This document shows, one piece after another, positions 1 to 8,016 of a stretch of 64,000 bases of DNA. Position numbers and translations under genes: made by a program. The stretch lies in assembly GCF_030503875.2 (NCBI RefSeq), contig NZ_CP129968.2:558001-622000 (forward strand). Reading direction: 5' to 3'. Positions within the stretch are counted from its first letter, which is position 1, and each line of letters opens with the position of its first letter. Below the pieces are notes generated by a model. The model did no database searches. It had not been told where the DNA came from and saw only the letters and a list, made by a program, of their open reading frames with translations. Source of the stretch: Marivirga arenosa (GTDB lineage: Bacteria; Bacteroidota; Bacteroidia; Cytophagales; Cyclobacteriaceae).

Positions 1-1229
1 ATAAAATTAAAATGGCTGTTGTGAGAATTATGGGTAAAATTGGTGGAGATGAAGCCGAAGCTTTATTGTTGAAAAAAATTGATTACCCAGACAAAAGAGT
101 GGTTTATGAAATGCTTAATGGGTTTGGGTATGAGGATTTTAATGCGGAAGGAAATCAAGCCCAAATTATCATAACCCTAATAGAAGAAGAAATTGGGAAG
201 GCCATTTGGAATATGGCGGCTTTGCAAGAATTACCTAAGGAAGAAAAATTTGAAATATTAAGACAAGCTTTTAAAGAGGAAATTGGGCATAATTATGAAC
301 AGGTTTTTTTATTGCTCTCTTTAATCTATGATACTGAATCAGTATCGCTGGTAAAAGAAAATATCCTATCAGATACTTCAGAAGGAATTGCCTATGGAAT
401 TGAGCTTCTGGATATGTTCATTGATTCAGAATTAAAGTCAAAACTCTTTCCTTTGGTTGATGATATTAGCACTAGTGAAAAAATTAAATTGCTTGATAAC
501 TTTTTTCCTCGTGAAAAATTTGAACCACTCCAATTATTAAAAAACATCTTAAATAGAGACTATAATCAGATTTCTCGCTGGATAAAAGCTTGTGCTCTAT
601 ATTCTCTAGCCTATCACGAAGGTTATGAACCCAGTTACGCAGTAATTGCTCACATCTTTAACAAAGACAGACTATTACAGGAAGTTGCTGTTTGGTTGCT
701 GTATCATCGAAATAGAGAGCAATATGAAAAGGTAATTTCAAGATTAAATCAAGAAGATCAAGACCAACTGATCAAAATCATTTCAAGTAATCAATTGGAT
801 GATGGTTTAAATGATGGGTATTTCTTATTAGTAGAAATCGTGATGTTTCTAAAACAAATTGAAATATTCCATAAAATAAATGGTGATCAATTATGTGAAC
901 TGGCTGATAATACTCAAGTAATCAGACTAAAGACAGGGGATAAAATTGATTTAAAAAATCTCGAGAATAATGCCATTTATGTAGTAGCGTCTGGTAGTCT
1001 ACATCTACAGACTGAATTTGAAGCAGATGTGAAACTAGTAGAAAAGGATGTGTATGGAGAGTTATTTATCCCTGAAAAACATCTCAAAGCCGAAAGCCTA
1101 ATCGCAGATGAAAATGCAGTAGTATTTCAACTAAATATCAATAATTTCTACACATTAATGTCTAGAAGTCAAGAATTTACAAATCAGTTATTTACTGCCA
1201 TTACCCAACATTATCAATCAAAAATATGA
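1..1229 (+). CDS. HEAT-repeat protein with C-terminal cNMP-binding-like domain (5' partial)
   Basis: The reading frame is open to the left edge of the window (codons before the ATG at 12 are also sense), so the gene very probably begins upstream. About the first 280 visible residues are helical pairs typical of HEAT repeats. The last ~110 residues look like a cyclic-nucleotide-binding beta-roll, but the phosphate-binding cassette (normally GE...R.A) reads GELFIPEKHLKAESLIADE with no conserved Arg, so cNMP binding is doubtful. In Cytophagales, HEAT plus CNB tails occur on Npt-like MFS nucleotide transporters; whether a membrane part lies upstream cannot be seen. The stop overlaps the start of the next gene (ATGA), so the two are translationally coupled. 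Probably a regulatory or scaffold subunit of the following TIR/STAND operon (inference). Confidence 0.7.
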   Translation, partial: KIKMAVVRIMGKIGGDEAEALLLKKIDYPDKRVVYEMLNGFGYEDFNAEGNQAQIIITLIEEEIGKAIWNMAALQELPKEEKFEILRQAFKEEIGHNYEQVFLLLSLIYDTESVSLVKENILSDTSEGIAYGIELLDMFIDSELKSKLFPLVDDISTSEKIKLLDNFFPREKFEPLQLLKNILNRDYNQISRWIKACALYSLAYHEGYEPSYAVIAHIFNKDRLLQEVAVWLLYHRNREQYEKVISRLNQEDQDQLIKIISSNQLDDGLNDGYFLLVEIVMFLKQIEIFHKINGDQLCELADNTQVIRLKTGDKIDLKNLENNAIYVVASGSLHLQTEFEADVKLVEKDVYGELFIPEKHLKAESLIADENAVVFQLNINNFYTLMSRSQEFTNQLFTAITQHYQSKI

Positions 1230-2686
1230 ATGACAAGCTAGAAGTAAGTATTATATATTCTGAAAGAGATAATGAGCCAATTCTGGACGATAAGGGCTGG
1301 GTAAGCTATTTTGAAAAGTTTCTATTCATGATGCTAAAGCAGACTATGAATAGAGAGATTAAAATCAATTTAATTTCTGATGAAACTCCTCAATTTAAGT
1401 TCGGTAAGAATAGTTTATTTATTCCAATTTTATCTCCAGATTTTATACTATCCGGTGCTTGCCTTGATAGAATAGAAGAGTTATTTCAACCATCCAAAGC
1501 TGAAAAAGCAAACGAAACTACATTTCCCGTTTTCAAATCTCCATTAGCCTATGTGGATATGCCAGAAAAGCTTAAAGCGCTTAGGTCGTACATCTTTTAT
1601 TTAAATACTGAAAATGAGGAACAAGAACTTATGGAGTTCTTCTCAAAGGAAGCAGAAAAGGGCTATTGGATGAAGATGGTGGATTTATGTTTCGATATAT
1701 ATGAAACCATCCTTAAAATGAACCATAAAGAAAGTGAAAAAGAAAAGCATGGAAGAAGAGCTATATACCTAGCTGAAACTGGGCAGGATTTGGCAGGAGC
1801 CAGAAATATCATTAAAAGAGAATTGACTCGCCATGGATATGAAGTTTTTCCTAAGAGTTTATTACCTCATACTTCAGCAGCAATTAAAAAATCAATAAAA
1901 GCTGATTTAGAGAAATGTCATTTTTCCATTCATATGATTGGAGCCTCATATGGAACTATTCCTAACGGCTCTGAAAATTCAATTATGGATATTCAGAATA
2001 GTATGGCGGCTGATTTTGCGAAAAGTCATTCTTCTGATTTTAATCGCCTAATCTGGATTAGCCCTGCTTTAAAATATGCTAGTGAAAAGCAGCGCTCCTT
2101 TATACACAATATTAAGCGTGATGATAAAGTATCCTTTGGGGCAGAAGTACTACAAACCTCTTTGGAGGATTTCAAAAATACCCTTTGGGAAGAATTATTA
2201 GATAAAGGACTTAATAAGAAATTAAGGAGTCAGAAAGAATATAATGAGCAGAAAAAACCTATCATTTACCTTATTTATGATGAGATTGATTCCATTTCTG
2301 CCACTAAGTTAAAGCAAGATATTCAGCAGTTTGATGTGGAGTTGATCACTTTAGAAGCTCAGGGGGGCTTGATGGATTTAAGAAATAAGCATATTGACGC
2401 ACTCAAGAAAATGGATGCAGCAATAGTGTATCAAAGCGAAGTCAATAATCAGTGGGTTTATATGAAATTACTTGATTTGCTTAAGGCTCCTGGATTTGGA
2501 AGATCAAAGCCGGTATTAGGGAAGCTTTTGATATCTGAAAAGTCAAAAGGTACTGAGGATGAGTTTATTAGTAGATATGAAGTAGAGGTAGATACAACTA
2601 AAGATTCAAAAAATTTAAGTAAATTTATTAGTGATGTAAAAGTGGCTTTTGATGAAAGCCATGCTAATGTGGCAAGAGAAAGCTAA
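1226..2686 (+). CDS. Protein with three tandem TIR-like domains
   Basis: 486 residues, no signal peptide, cytosolic. Three Rossmann-like TIR-type segments can be read. Residues ~5-150 have VSIIYSERDN and the box SPDFILSGACL (70-80). Residues ~176-320 have IYLAETGQDLAGARNIIK, then HMIGASYG and RLIWISP, a layout seen in TIR/DUF4062-like proteins. Residues ~344-440 have IYLIYDEID and a grid of hydrophobic strands. In NAD-cleaving TIRs a Glu sits three residues after the Trp-Cys; here C79 is followed by LDRIEE, so the catalytic position is shifted or missing. The start overlaps the previous stop by 4 bp, and the next gene begins 2 bp after this stop. The context next to an nSTAND-WD40 protein suggests a signalling adaptor or an effector in a conflict-type system. 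Function is inferred from fold similarity only. Confidence 0.65.
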   Translation: MNDKLEVSIIYSERDNEPILDDKGWVSYFEKFLFMMLKQTMNREIKINLISDETPQFKFGKNSLFIPILSPDFILSGACLDRIEELFQPSKAEKANETTFPVFKSPLAYVDMPEKLKALRSYIFYLNTENEEQELMEFFSKEAEKGYWMKMVDLCFDIYETILKMNHKESEKEKHGRRAIYLAETGQDLAGARNIIKRELTRHGYEVFPKSLLPHTSAAIKKSIKADLEKCHFSIHMIGASYGTIPNGSENSIMDIQNSMAADFAKSHSSDFNRLIWISPALKYASEKQRSFIHNIKRDDKVSFGAEVLQTSLEDFKNTLWEELLDKGLNKKLRSQKEYNEQKKPIIYLIYDEIDSISATKLKQDIQQFDVELITLEAQGGLMDLRNKHIDALKKMDAAIVYQSEVNNQWVYMKLLDLLKAPGFGRSKPVLGKLLISEKSKGTEDEFISRYEVEVDTTKDSKNLSKFISDVKVAFDESHANVARES

Positions 2687-2688
2687 AA

Positions 2689-5600
2689 ATGCAAGACGAA
2701 AAAGTAAGCATATCGAATAATAAAAGCACACAATACGGGAAAAAGAATAATCCTTTCCCTGGCTTGCGTCCTTTTAAAATTGAGGAAAGTCATCTGTTTT
2801 TTGGAAGAGAAGGCCAAAGTGATGAAGTATTACTAAAACTTTCGAAACACAGATTTGTAGGAGTAATTGGTCCTTCAGGAAGTGGTAAATCTTCTTTTAT
2901 TTATTGTGGTGTTTTACCTATCCTTTATGGAGGCTTTTTAACTGGTCGTTCTACAAATTGGGAAGTTGTAGTTACTCGCCCAGGAGCAGCTCCTATTGAT
3001 AATCTAGCACAATCTATTTTTAAATCAGATTCCAAGGGCAAAAAAATATCTGAAGAGGATGCTAAAATTAAACAAACCATAATTTCATCACTTCTTAAGA
3101 GTTCATCGGTTGGTTTGGTAGAAACCATTATGCAAATCAAAGGAGATGAAGAAAAGAACTATTTAATACTAGTTGACCAATTTGAGGAGCTATTTCGCTT
3201 CAAGGATTCCTCAAATATGCAATCCGTTAATGAAACTTTAGCTTTCATAAACCTATTAATGGAAGCCGTGAATCATGCGGATGTGCCTATTTACGTGGCC
3301 ATCACTATGCGTTCAGACTTCATTGGTGAGTGTTCACAGTTTCCTGAGTTAACTCGTCAAATTAACGATAGCCAGTATCTAATTCCTCAAATGACAAGGG
3401 AGCAAAAAAGAAGAGCAATTACTGGTCCTGTTGCAGTAGGAAATGCTGAGATTGCTCCAAGATTAACGCAGCAATTACTAAATGATTTAGGAGATAATCC
3501 AGATCAACTCCCCATTTTGCAGCATGCTTTAATGCGTACCTGGGATTATTGGAGCCATTTTAGAGATTATGATCATGAGCCACTAGACATCAAGCATTAT
3601 GAAGCAATTGGTACTATGTCGGAAGCCTTATCCATGCATGCCAATGAGGCTTATGAAGAATTGAATGAGGAGCAACAAAGAAATTGCGAATTTTTATTTA
3701 AAGCAATCACTGAAAAAAGAGGGGGTGGAAGTTATGGAGTAAGAAGACCCACTCAGCTTCATGAAATTGCAGCAATTGCAAATTCTTCCGAAGAGAAAAT
3801 CATTCAAGTTATTGAGAAATTTAGAGACCCTAGTCGCTCTTTACTAACTCCACAATTTGGAATTCCATTGCATAGTAATTCCATCATTGATATTTCTCAT
3901 GAGAGTATTATGAGAATTTGGAGCCGCTTGAAAAACTGGGTGAATGATGAAGCCGATGCTGTGGCTATGTATAAAAGGCTAGCTCAAGCTGCTGATATGT
4001 TTCAACAGGGAAAAACCAGTTTGTGGCGACCGCCTGATTTGCAATTAGCCTTAAACTGGAAAGAAAAACATAACCCAACATTAGTTTGGGGGCAACGGTA
4101 TCACCCTGCTTATGAAAGAACGATTTCTTTTTTAGAGCATTCAGCAGAGGAATATGAAATAGAGCAAAGAGCGAAGGAACTACAACAAAAAAGAAGATTA
4201 AGGACTGCTCGATTAACAGCTCTCATTATGGCTGGAGCTACTGTGATATCAGTATTGTTCTTGATTTATGCTTTCTATCAGCAAACTGTTGCTGAACGTA
4301 ATGAAAGGCTCGCTATGGAGCAAAAGGATATTGCAGAACAACAGAAAGAGTTAGCAGAAGAACAAAGATTAATAGCAATTCAGAAAGAGGAAGAAGCCAC
4401 AGAAGCTAAAAATGATGCGGAAGAAAGTGCAGATCTAGCCGAGCAACGAAGAATTCAAGCAACACAATCCGCAGCCTTAGCAGAAGAGAGAAGAATAGCA
4501 GCCGTTAAAGCTGAAGGAGAAGCGAGTCAGGCTGCAATAGCAGCCAGAGAAGCTGAAAGGCAAGCTAATTTAGAAAAAGAAAGAGCAGAGCAGGAAAAAG
4601 CCAGAGCTGATCAATTGAGATATTTAGCGATTGCTAATGCTATTGCTGTAAAAGCGCCTCAGTTGAATGATCCACAACTGAAAGGCTTATTAGCTCAACA
4701 AGCCTACAGCTTTAGTAAGCGCTACAGTAATTATAATTATGACCCTGAAATTTATGATGGCTTGTATTATGCATTGAAAGAATTCAATCATCCGCTTACC
4801 CATAAAATTAAAGGGCATAATAAATCAGCGAAAGTAGTAATTGGAGGTAAAAATGATAATGAGTTTTATTCTGCAGGGGCCCAAGGAAGTATATTAAAAT
4901 GGACTGAAACTTCTAGTCAATGGGTAGCCGATACTATTGCCCCAATTAGAAATAGAAGGGTGGTAAAATCCATGATTTTTGATGAGGAAAATAACATCAT
5001 GTTTGCAGCAGGGCAATTCATTACTGAAAGTGGGGAATCCATTATTGAAAGTTATGATTTAACTCAAAACAGACCAGATCCTAAAATTATTAAAGGAGTA
5101 AGTGGTGCTTTTGTTAAAATGTATTTGGCAGATGATCATATTTGGGTTTTGGATGAAGGAGGTACTTCAATTAAGAAACTGGTAAATGGAAAAAGCCAAA
5201 AGATTTATCAATCCGATATAAAAATTAATGACTTTACAGTAGAAGAGAATAAGGATAATATCTGGTTAGCCACAGAAAATGGTGACTTAGTCAAAATTAA
5301 TAAAGCCGGTGAAGATGCCACGATTATGTTTACCAATTCAGCAGAATTAAGCACTATTACCTCTAAATTTAATTTTATCGTGATTGGTGATATAAATGGA
5401 ACTGTAAACCTATTCACTGACTATAATTTTTCTGCTCTAAACGCATTAACAGGACATATGGGAGGAATAGACGAACTGAAAGTAAGCGATAATGGAAGCG
5501 CATTATTATCGGCTGCTAAAGATAAAACTGTAAGAGTTTGGAATCTTTCTGAAATTACTCAACCCCCTATAGTATTATCTGATCATGATGACTGGGTTTG

Positions 5601-5820
5601 GTCAACTGATTTTAGTGCAAATAACAAATGGATTTTCTCAGCATCAGAAGATGGGCTTATAAAAGTATGGCCTTATTCAACAGAAATTATGGGAGATAAA
5701 CTTTGCAATGAGTTAAACAGAAATATGTCACAAACGGAATGGGCTACTTATATAGGCAGTGATTTAGATTATGAAAAAACGTGTGAAAACCTTGAAAAAT
5801 TAACGGATGCCAGTCAATAA
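2689..5820 (+). CDS. nSTAND1 NTPase - membrane helix - coiled coil - WD40 propeller protein
   Basis: 1043 residues. The N-terminus carries the nSTAND1 entry motif NPFPGLRPF (21-29) and FFGRE, Walker A GPSGSGKS (61-68) and a Walker B-like YLILVDQFEELF near residue 160. A winged-helix/helical region follows to ~500. A single hydrophobic helix at ~508-530 (LTALIMAGATVISVLFLIYA) precedes a ~110-residue Ala/Glu/Gln/Arg coiled coil and then a propeller (~690-1010) with WD40 units such as DKTVRVWNL and DGLIKVWPY. The C-terminus has the EW..Y....D..YE.TC motif common at the end of such proteins. With basic residues before the helix, the NTPase should be cytosolic and the propeller periplasmic (inference). 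STAND NTPases act as ligand-triggered switches. Its 3' end overlaps the next gene by 14 bp. Confidence 0.85.
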   Translation: MQDEKVSISNNKSTQYGKKNNPFPGLRPFKIEESHLFFGREGQSDEVLLKLSKHRFVGVIGPSGSGKSSFIYCGVLPILYGGFLTGRSTNWEVVVTRPGAAPIDNLAQSIFKSDSKGKKISEEDAKIKQTIISSLLKSSSVGLVETIMQIKGDEEKNYLILVDQFEELFRFKDSSNMQSVNETLAFINLLMEAVNHADVPIYVAITMRSDFIGECSQFPELTRQINDSQYLIPQMTREQKRRAITGPVAVGNAEIAPRLTQQLLNDLGDNPDQLPILQHALMRTWDYWSHFRDYDHEPLDIKHYEAIGTMSEALSMHANEAYEELNEEQQRNCEFLFKAITEKRGGGSYGVRRPTQLHEIAAIANSSEEKIIQVIEKFRDPSRSLLTPQFGIPLHSNSIIDISHESIMRIWSRLKNWVNDEADAVAMYKRLAQAADMFQQGKTSLWRPPDLQLALNWKEKHNPTLVWGQRYHPAYERTISFLEHSAEEYEIEQRAKELQQKRRLRTARLTALIMAGATVISVLFLIYAFYQQTVAERNERLAMEQKDIAEQQKELAEEQRLIAIQKEEEATEAKNDAEESADLAEQRRIQATQSAALAEERRIAAVKAEGEASQAAIAAREAERQANLEKERAEQEKARADQLRYLAIANAIAVKAPQLNDPQLKGLLAQQAYSFSKRYSNYNYDPEIYDGLYYALKEFNHPLTHKIKGHNKSAKVVIGGKNDNEFYSAGAQGSILKWTETSSQWVADTIAPIRNRRVVKSMIFDEENNIMFAAGQFITESGESIIESYDLTQNRPDPKIIKGVSGAFVKMYLADDHIWVLDEGGTSIKKLVNGKSQKIYQSDIKINDFTVEENKDNIWLATENGDLVKINKAGEDATIMFTNSAELSTITSKFNFIVIGDINGTVNLFTDYNFSALNALTGHMGGIDELKVSDNGSALLSAAKDKTVRVWNLSEITQPPIVLSDHDDWVWSTDFSANNKWIFSASEDGLIKVWPYSTEIMGDKLCNELNRNMSQTEWATYIGSDLDYEKTCENLEKLTDASQ

Positions 5821-6829
5821 AATAATCATATTAAGCTTCTGTATATTGGCATTTTCCTTTTTAGGTAATGCGCAGACTTCCTGCGTTCAAAATTTAAGAG
5901 ATGCTCGAAATGCATATGATGAAGGAAGGCTAAAAACTCTTTCGAACCTATTATCAAATTGTGTTGAAGATGGATTTACAAAGGAGGAAAAAGTTGAGGC
6001 GCTCAGGTTAATAACATTATCTCACTTATTTAATGAAGATCAAGCTGAAGCAGAAAAATCCTATTTAAAACTTCTTAAGATTAATCCTGAGTTTACACCA
6101 AATGAGGAATCTGACCCTATCGAATTGATAATTCTTGCGGAAAATTTTGATGCTGAACCAAAGTTTTTTTTCGGCTTTAAAGGGGGCGCTTCCTACAATA
6201 TCATGCAGATTCAGTATGAAAGTAATCATAATTTATTACTTCCAGGTACTTACGATTTTCCACTAGGAATATCAGGCGGCTTATTTTTTCAATATCCAAT
6301 TACCAAAGAAATTTCAGCGAATTTAGAAGCTATTTACAATTTCAGAAATACAATTCTTAACAGGCCAATAGAAAGTGCTGAAGGTAATAATTTTCAAATT
6401 ATTGAAGAAACACAGCAATGGTTAGAAATGCCAATTCTAGTTAATTATAAACTTCCTTGGGTCAAAAAATTCTTATTGGAAGCCACAGCTGGGCCATCTT
6501 TTCATTATTTATTGATGTCAGGTGTTAATCTTAATGGCTTAGGGGAAGAGTTGAATAATTATGACATGTTATCCTTCAGAAATCAATTTAATATGAGCGG
6601 AATTTTAGGGTTGAGAGCCAATTTTAAAGAATTGGGTGTGAATTTTATCACCACTGAACTGCTATTTCAATATAGAATTTTAGATGAAGTAAATAAGTCT
6701 GCGATGACAGAGCAACAAAGATTAGAATTGAATAGCGTTGCTTATTCCAATTTTGATTATAAAGGCCACGCGATTTGGTTAAGATTAGGCATTCGTTTTC
6801 CATATTTTAAACCAGAACTTAAAAAATGA
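5807..6829 (+). CDS. PorT-family outer-membrane beta-barrel protein with N-terminal helical repeat
   Basis: 340 residues. A signal peptide (IIILSFCILAFSFLGNAQ) is followed by a short TPR-like helical region (~25-110, with the pattern EAEKSYLKLLKINPEF) and then by alternating amphipathic strands from FFFGFKGGASYNI to the end (WLRLGIRFPYF), typical of PorT-like outer_membrane_beta-barrel proteins. The start lies inside the 3' end of the NTPase gene (14 bp overlap) and the end overlaps the next start, so all are expected on one transcript. TPR-plus-barrel proteins of this kind occur beside PKD/adhesin cargo in Cytophagales. A role in anchoring or exporting its neighbours is inference. Confidence 0.75.
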   Translation: MPVNKIIILSFCILAFSFLGNAQTSCVQNLRDARNAYDEGRLKTLSNLLSNCVEDGFTKEEKVEALRLITLSHLFNEDQAEAEKSYLKLLKINPEFTPNEESDPIELIILAENFDAEPKFFFGFKGGASYNIMQIQYESNHNLLLPGTYDFPLGISGGLFFQYPITKEISANLEAIYNFRNTILNRPIESAEGNNFQIIEETQQWLEMPILVNYKLPWVKKFLLEATAGPSFHYLLMSGVNLNGLGEELNNYDMLSFRNQFNMSGILGLRANFKELGVNFITTELLFQYRILDEVNKSAMTEQQRLELNSVAYSNFDYKGHAIWLRLGIRFPYFKPELKK

Positions 6830-7992
6830 GAAAGCTTTTAATTTACATACTAATTCTCAACATTGGATTATTGCAGCTAGCTTGTAATACCGAGGAAGGA
6901 CTTGAACCAGTAACTCCTAAAAATTATTTTAAGATTTTAGAAGGAAGAGGTACAGATAACCCAATCGCAATTAGGTCATTATCGGATGGAAATTTACTAA
7001 TTGTGTCTAACACCACTTCTTTTGAGCAAGGAGAGCAAATTAGAAAAATTCGCGTACTGAAAATTGATTTAAACGGTAATGTTTTAAATGAAAGATATTT
7101 ACCTGAAAATAATGAAAATTGGTCTGCTAAAGATGTTCTAAAATTAACAAATGATGAAATAGTAATTGCTTCAACCTCTATCAATAGTATAGCTGAAGAT
7201 AGTAGTTTAGTTTTTTATAAAATTAACAGTAATCTTGATTCGCTAAGTGCTACTACCCACCATAATTCTGCTACCTATAATTTGTACGGGGTGGCCGAAG
7301 ATCAAAATGAATTATTATTCATTGCTCAAGAATTTAAAGATCAAACATCCTATCCCATTATCGGAAGAATTGATTTAAGTAGTTCCAATATTATCGATAT
7401 TAAATCGGCAGAAAAATATGATGTTCCACCCGCTACAAAAGTCTATAGAAATGCAGTTGGAGAATATATATGGGCTTATAATAGAACCAGGTCTTATCTG
7501 GCAAAAGTACAACCCAATCTGTTGCAGGTTAATGATCAGGAAATTCACATCGGAAATAATTTATCTTCTTCTGTTAAGGCTGAAAAATTATTGATGATAA
7601 ATATGAATCCAATTGTGTTTGGAGAACTAACACAAAACGGCAATAATCAACTATTCTATTACAGCCAAGAAAGCGGAAGTTCTTTTGTTTTTGGTGAATC
7701 AGGTGATGTTTTTCTGAATAATGTACAGAAAACGGAATCTGGATATTTGGTAACAGGCTTTCAATCATTACAGATTGATGGCTCCGAAAATAGACAAACC
7801 AACTTCTATTTTTCCCGAAGAAATGCTAATGGAGGTGAAATATTCTCTAAGGCCTTTGGCACTAATGAAAATGAGGAATTAATGGATGCCCTTATGATAA
7901 ATGATGGTATTTATACTATAGGTAAAACCATTTTCGGAGGTGAAAACACATTAATTTTAATTAAAACAGATGCCTTTGGGCGATTACAATAA
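6826..7992 (+). CDS. Outer-membrane lipoprotein, probable beta-propeller
   Basis: 388 residues. The signal peptide ends in the lipobox LQLAC with Cys20, so the protein is lipid-anchored. The mature part has repeated strand patterns of the type DGNLLIVSNTTSF, IRVLKIDLNGNVLNE, GIYTIGKTIFGGENTLILI, with FG.-type loops seen in delta-60 or kelch-like propellers that lack enzyme motifs. It starts 4 bp inside the preceding gene (ATGA). It is followed after 24 bp by the giant exported protein, so it may be a surface partner of that protein. No known family name can be given with confidence. Confidence 0.7.
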   Translation: MRKLLIYILILNIGLLQLACNTEEGLEPVTPKNYFKILEGRGTDNPIAIRSLSDGNLLIVSNTTSFEQGEQIRKIRVLKIDLNGNVLNERYLPENNENWSAKDVLKLTNDEIVIASTSINSIAEDSSLVFYKINSNLDSLSATTHHNSATYNLYGVAEDQNELLFIAQEFKDQTSYPIIGRIDLSSSNIIDIKSAEKYDVPPATKVYRNAVGEYIWAYNRTRSYLAKVQPNLLQVNDQEIHIGNNLSSSVKAEKLLMINMNPIVFGELTQNGNNQLFYYSQESGSSFVFGESGDVFLNNVQKTESGYLVTGFQSLQIDGSENRQTNFYFSRRNANGGEIFSKAFGTNENEELMDALMINDGIYTIGKTIFGGENTLILIKTDAFGRLQ

Positions 7993-8016
7993 ATACATGC
8001 TTAAAGGCATATTTTT

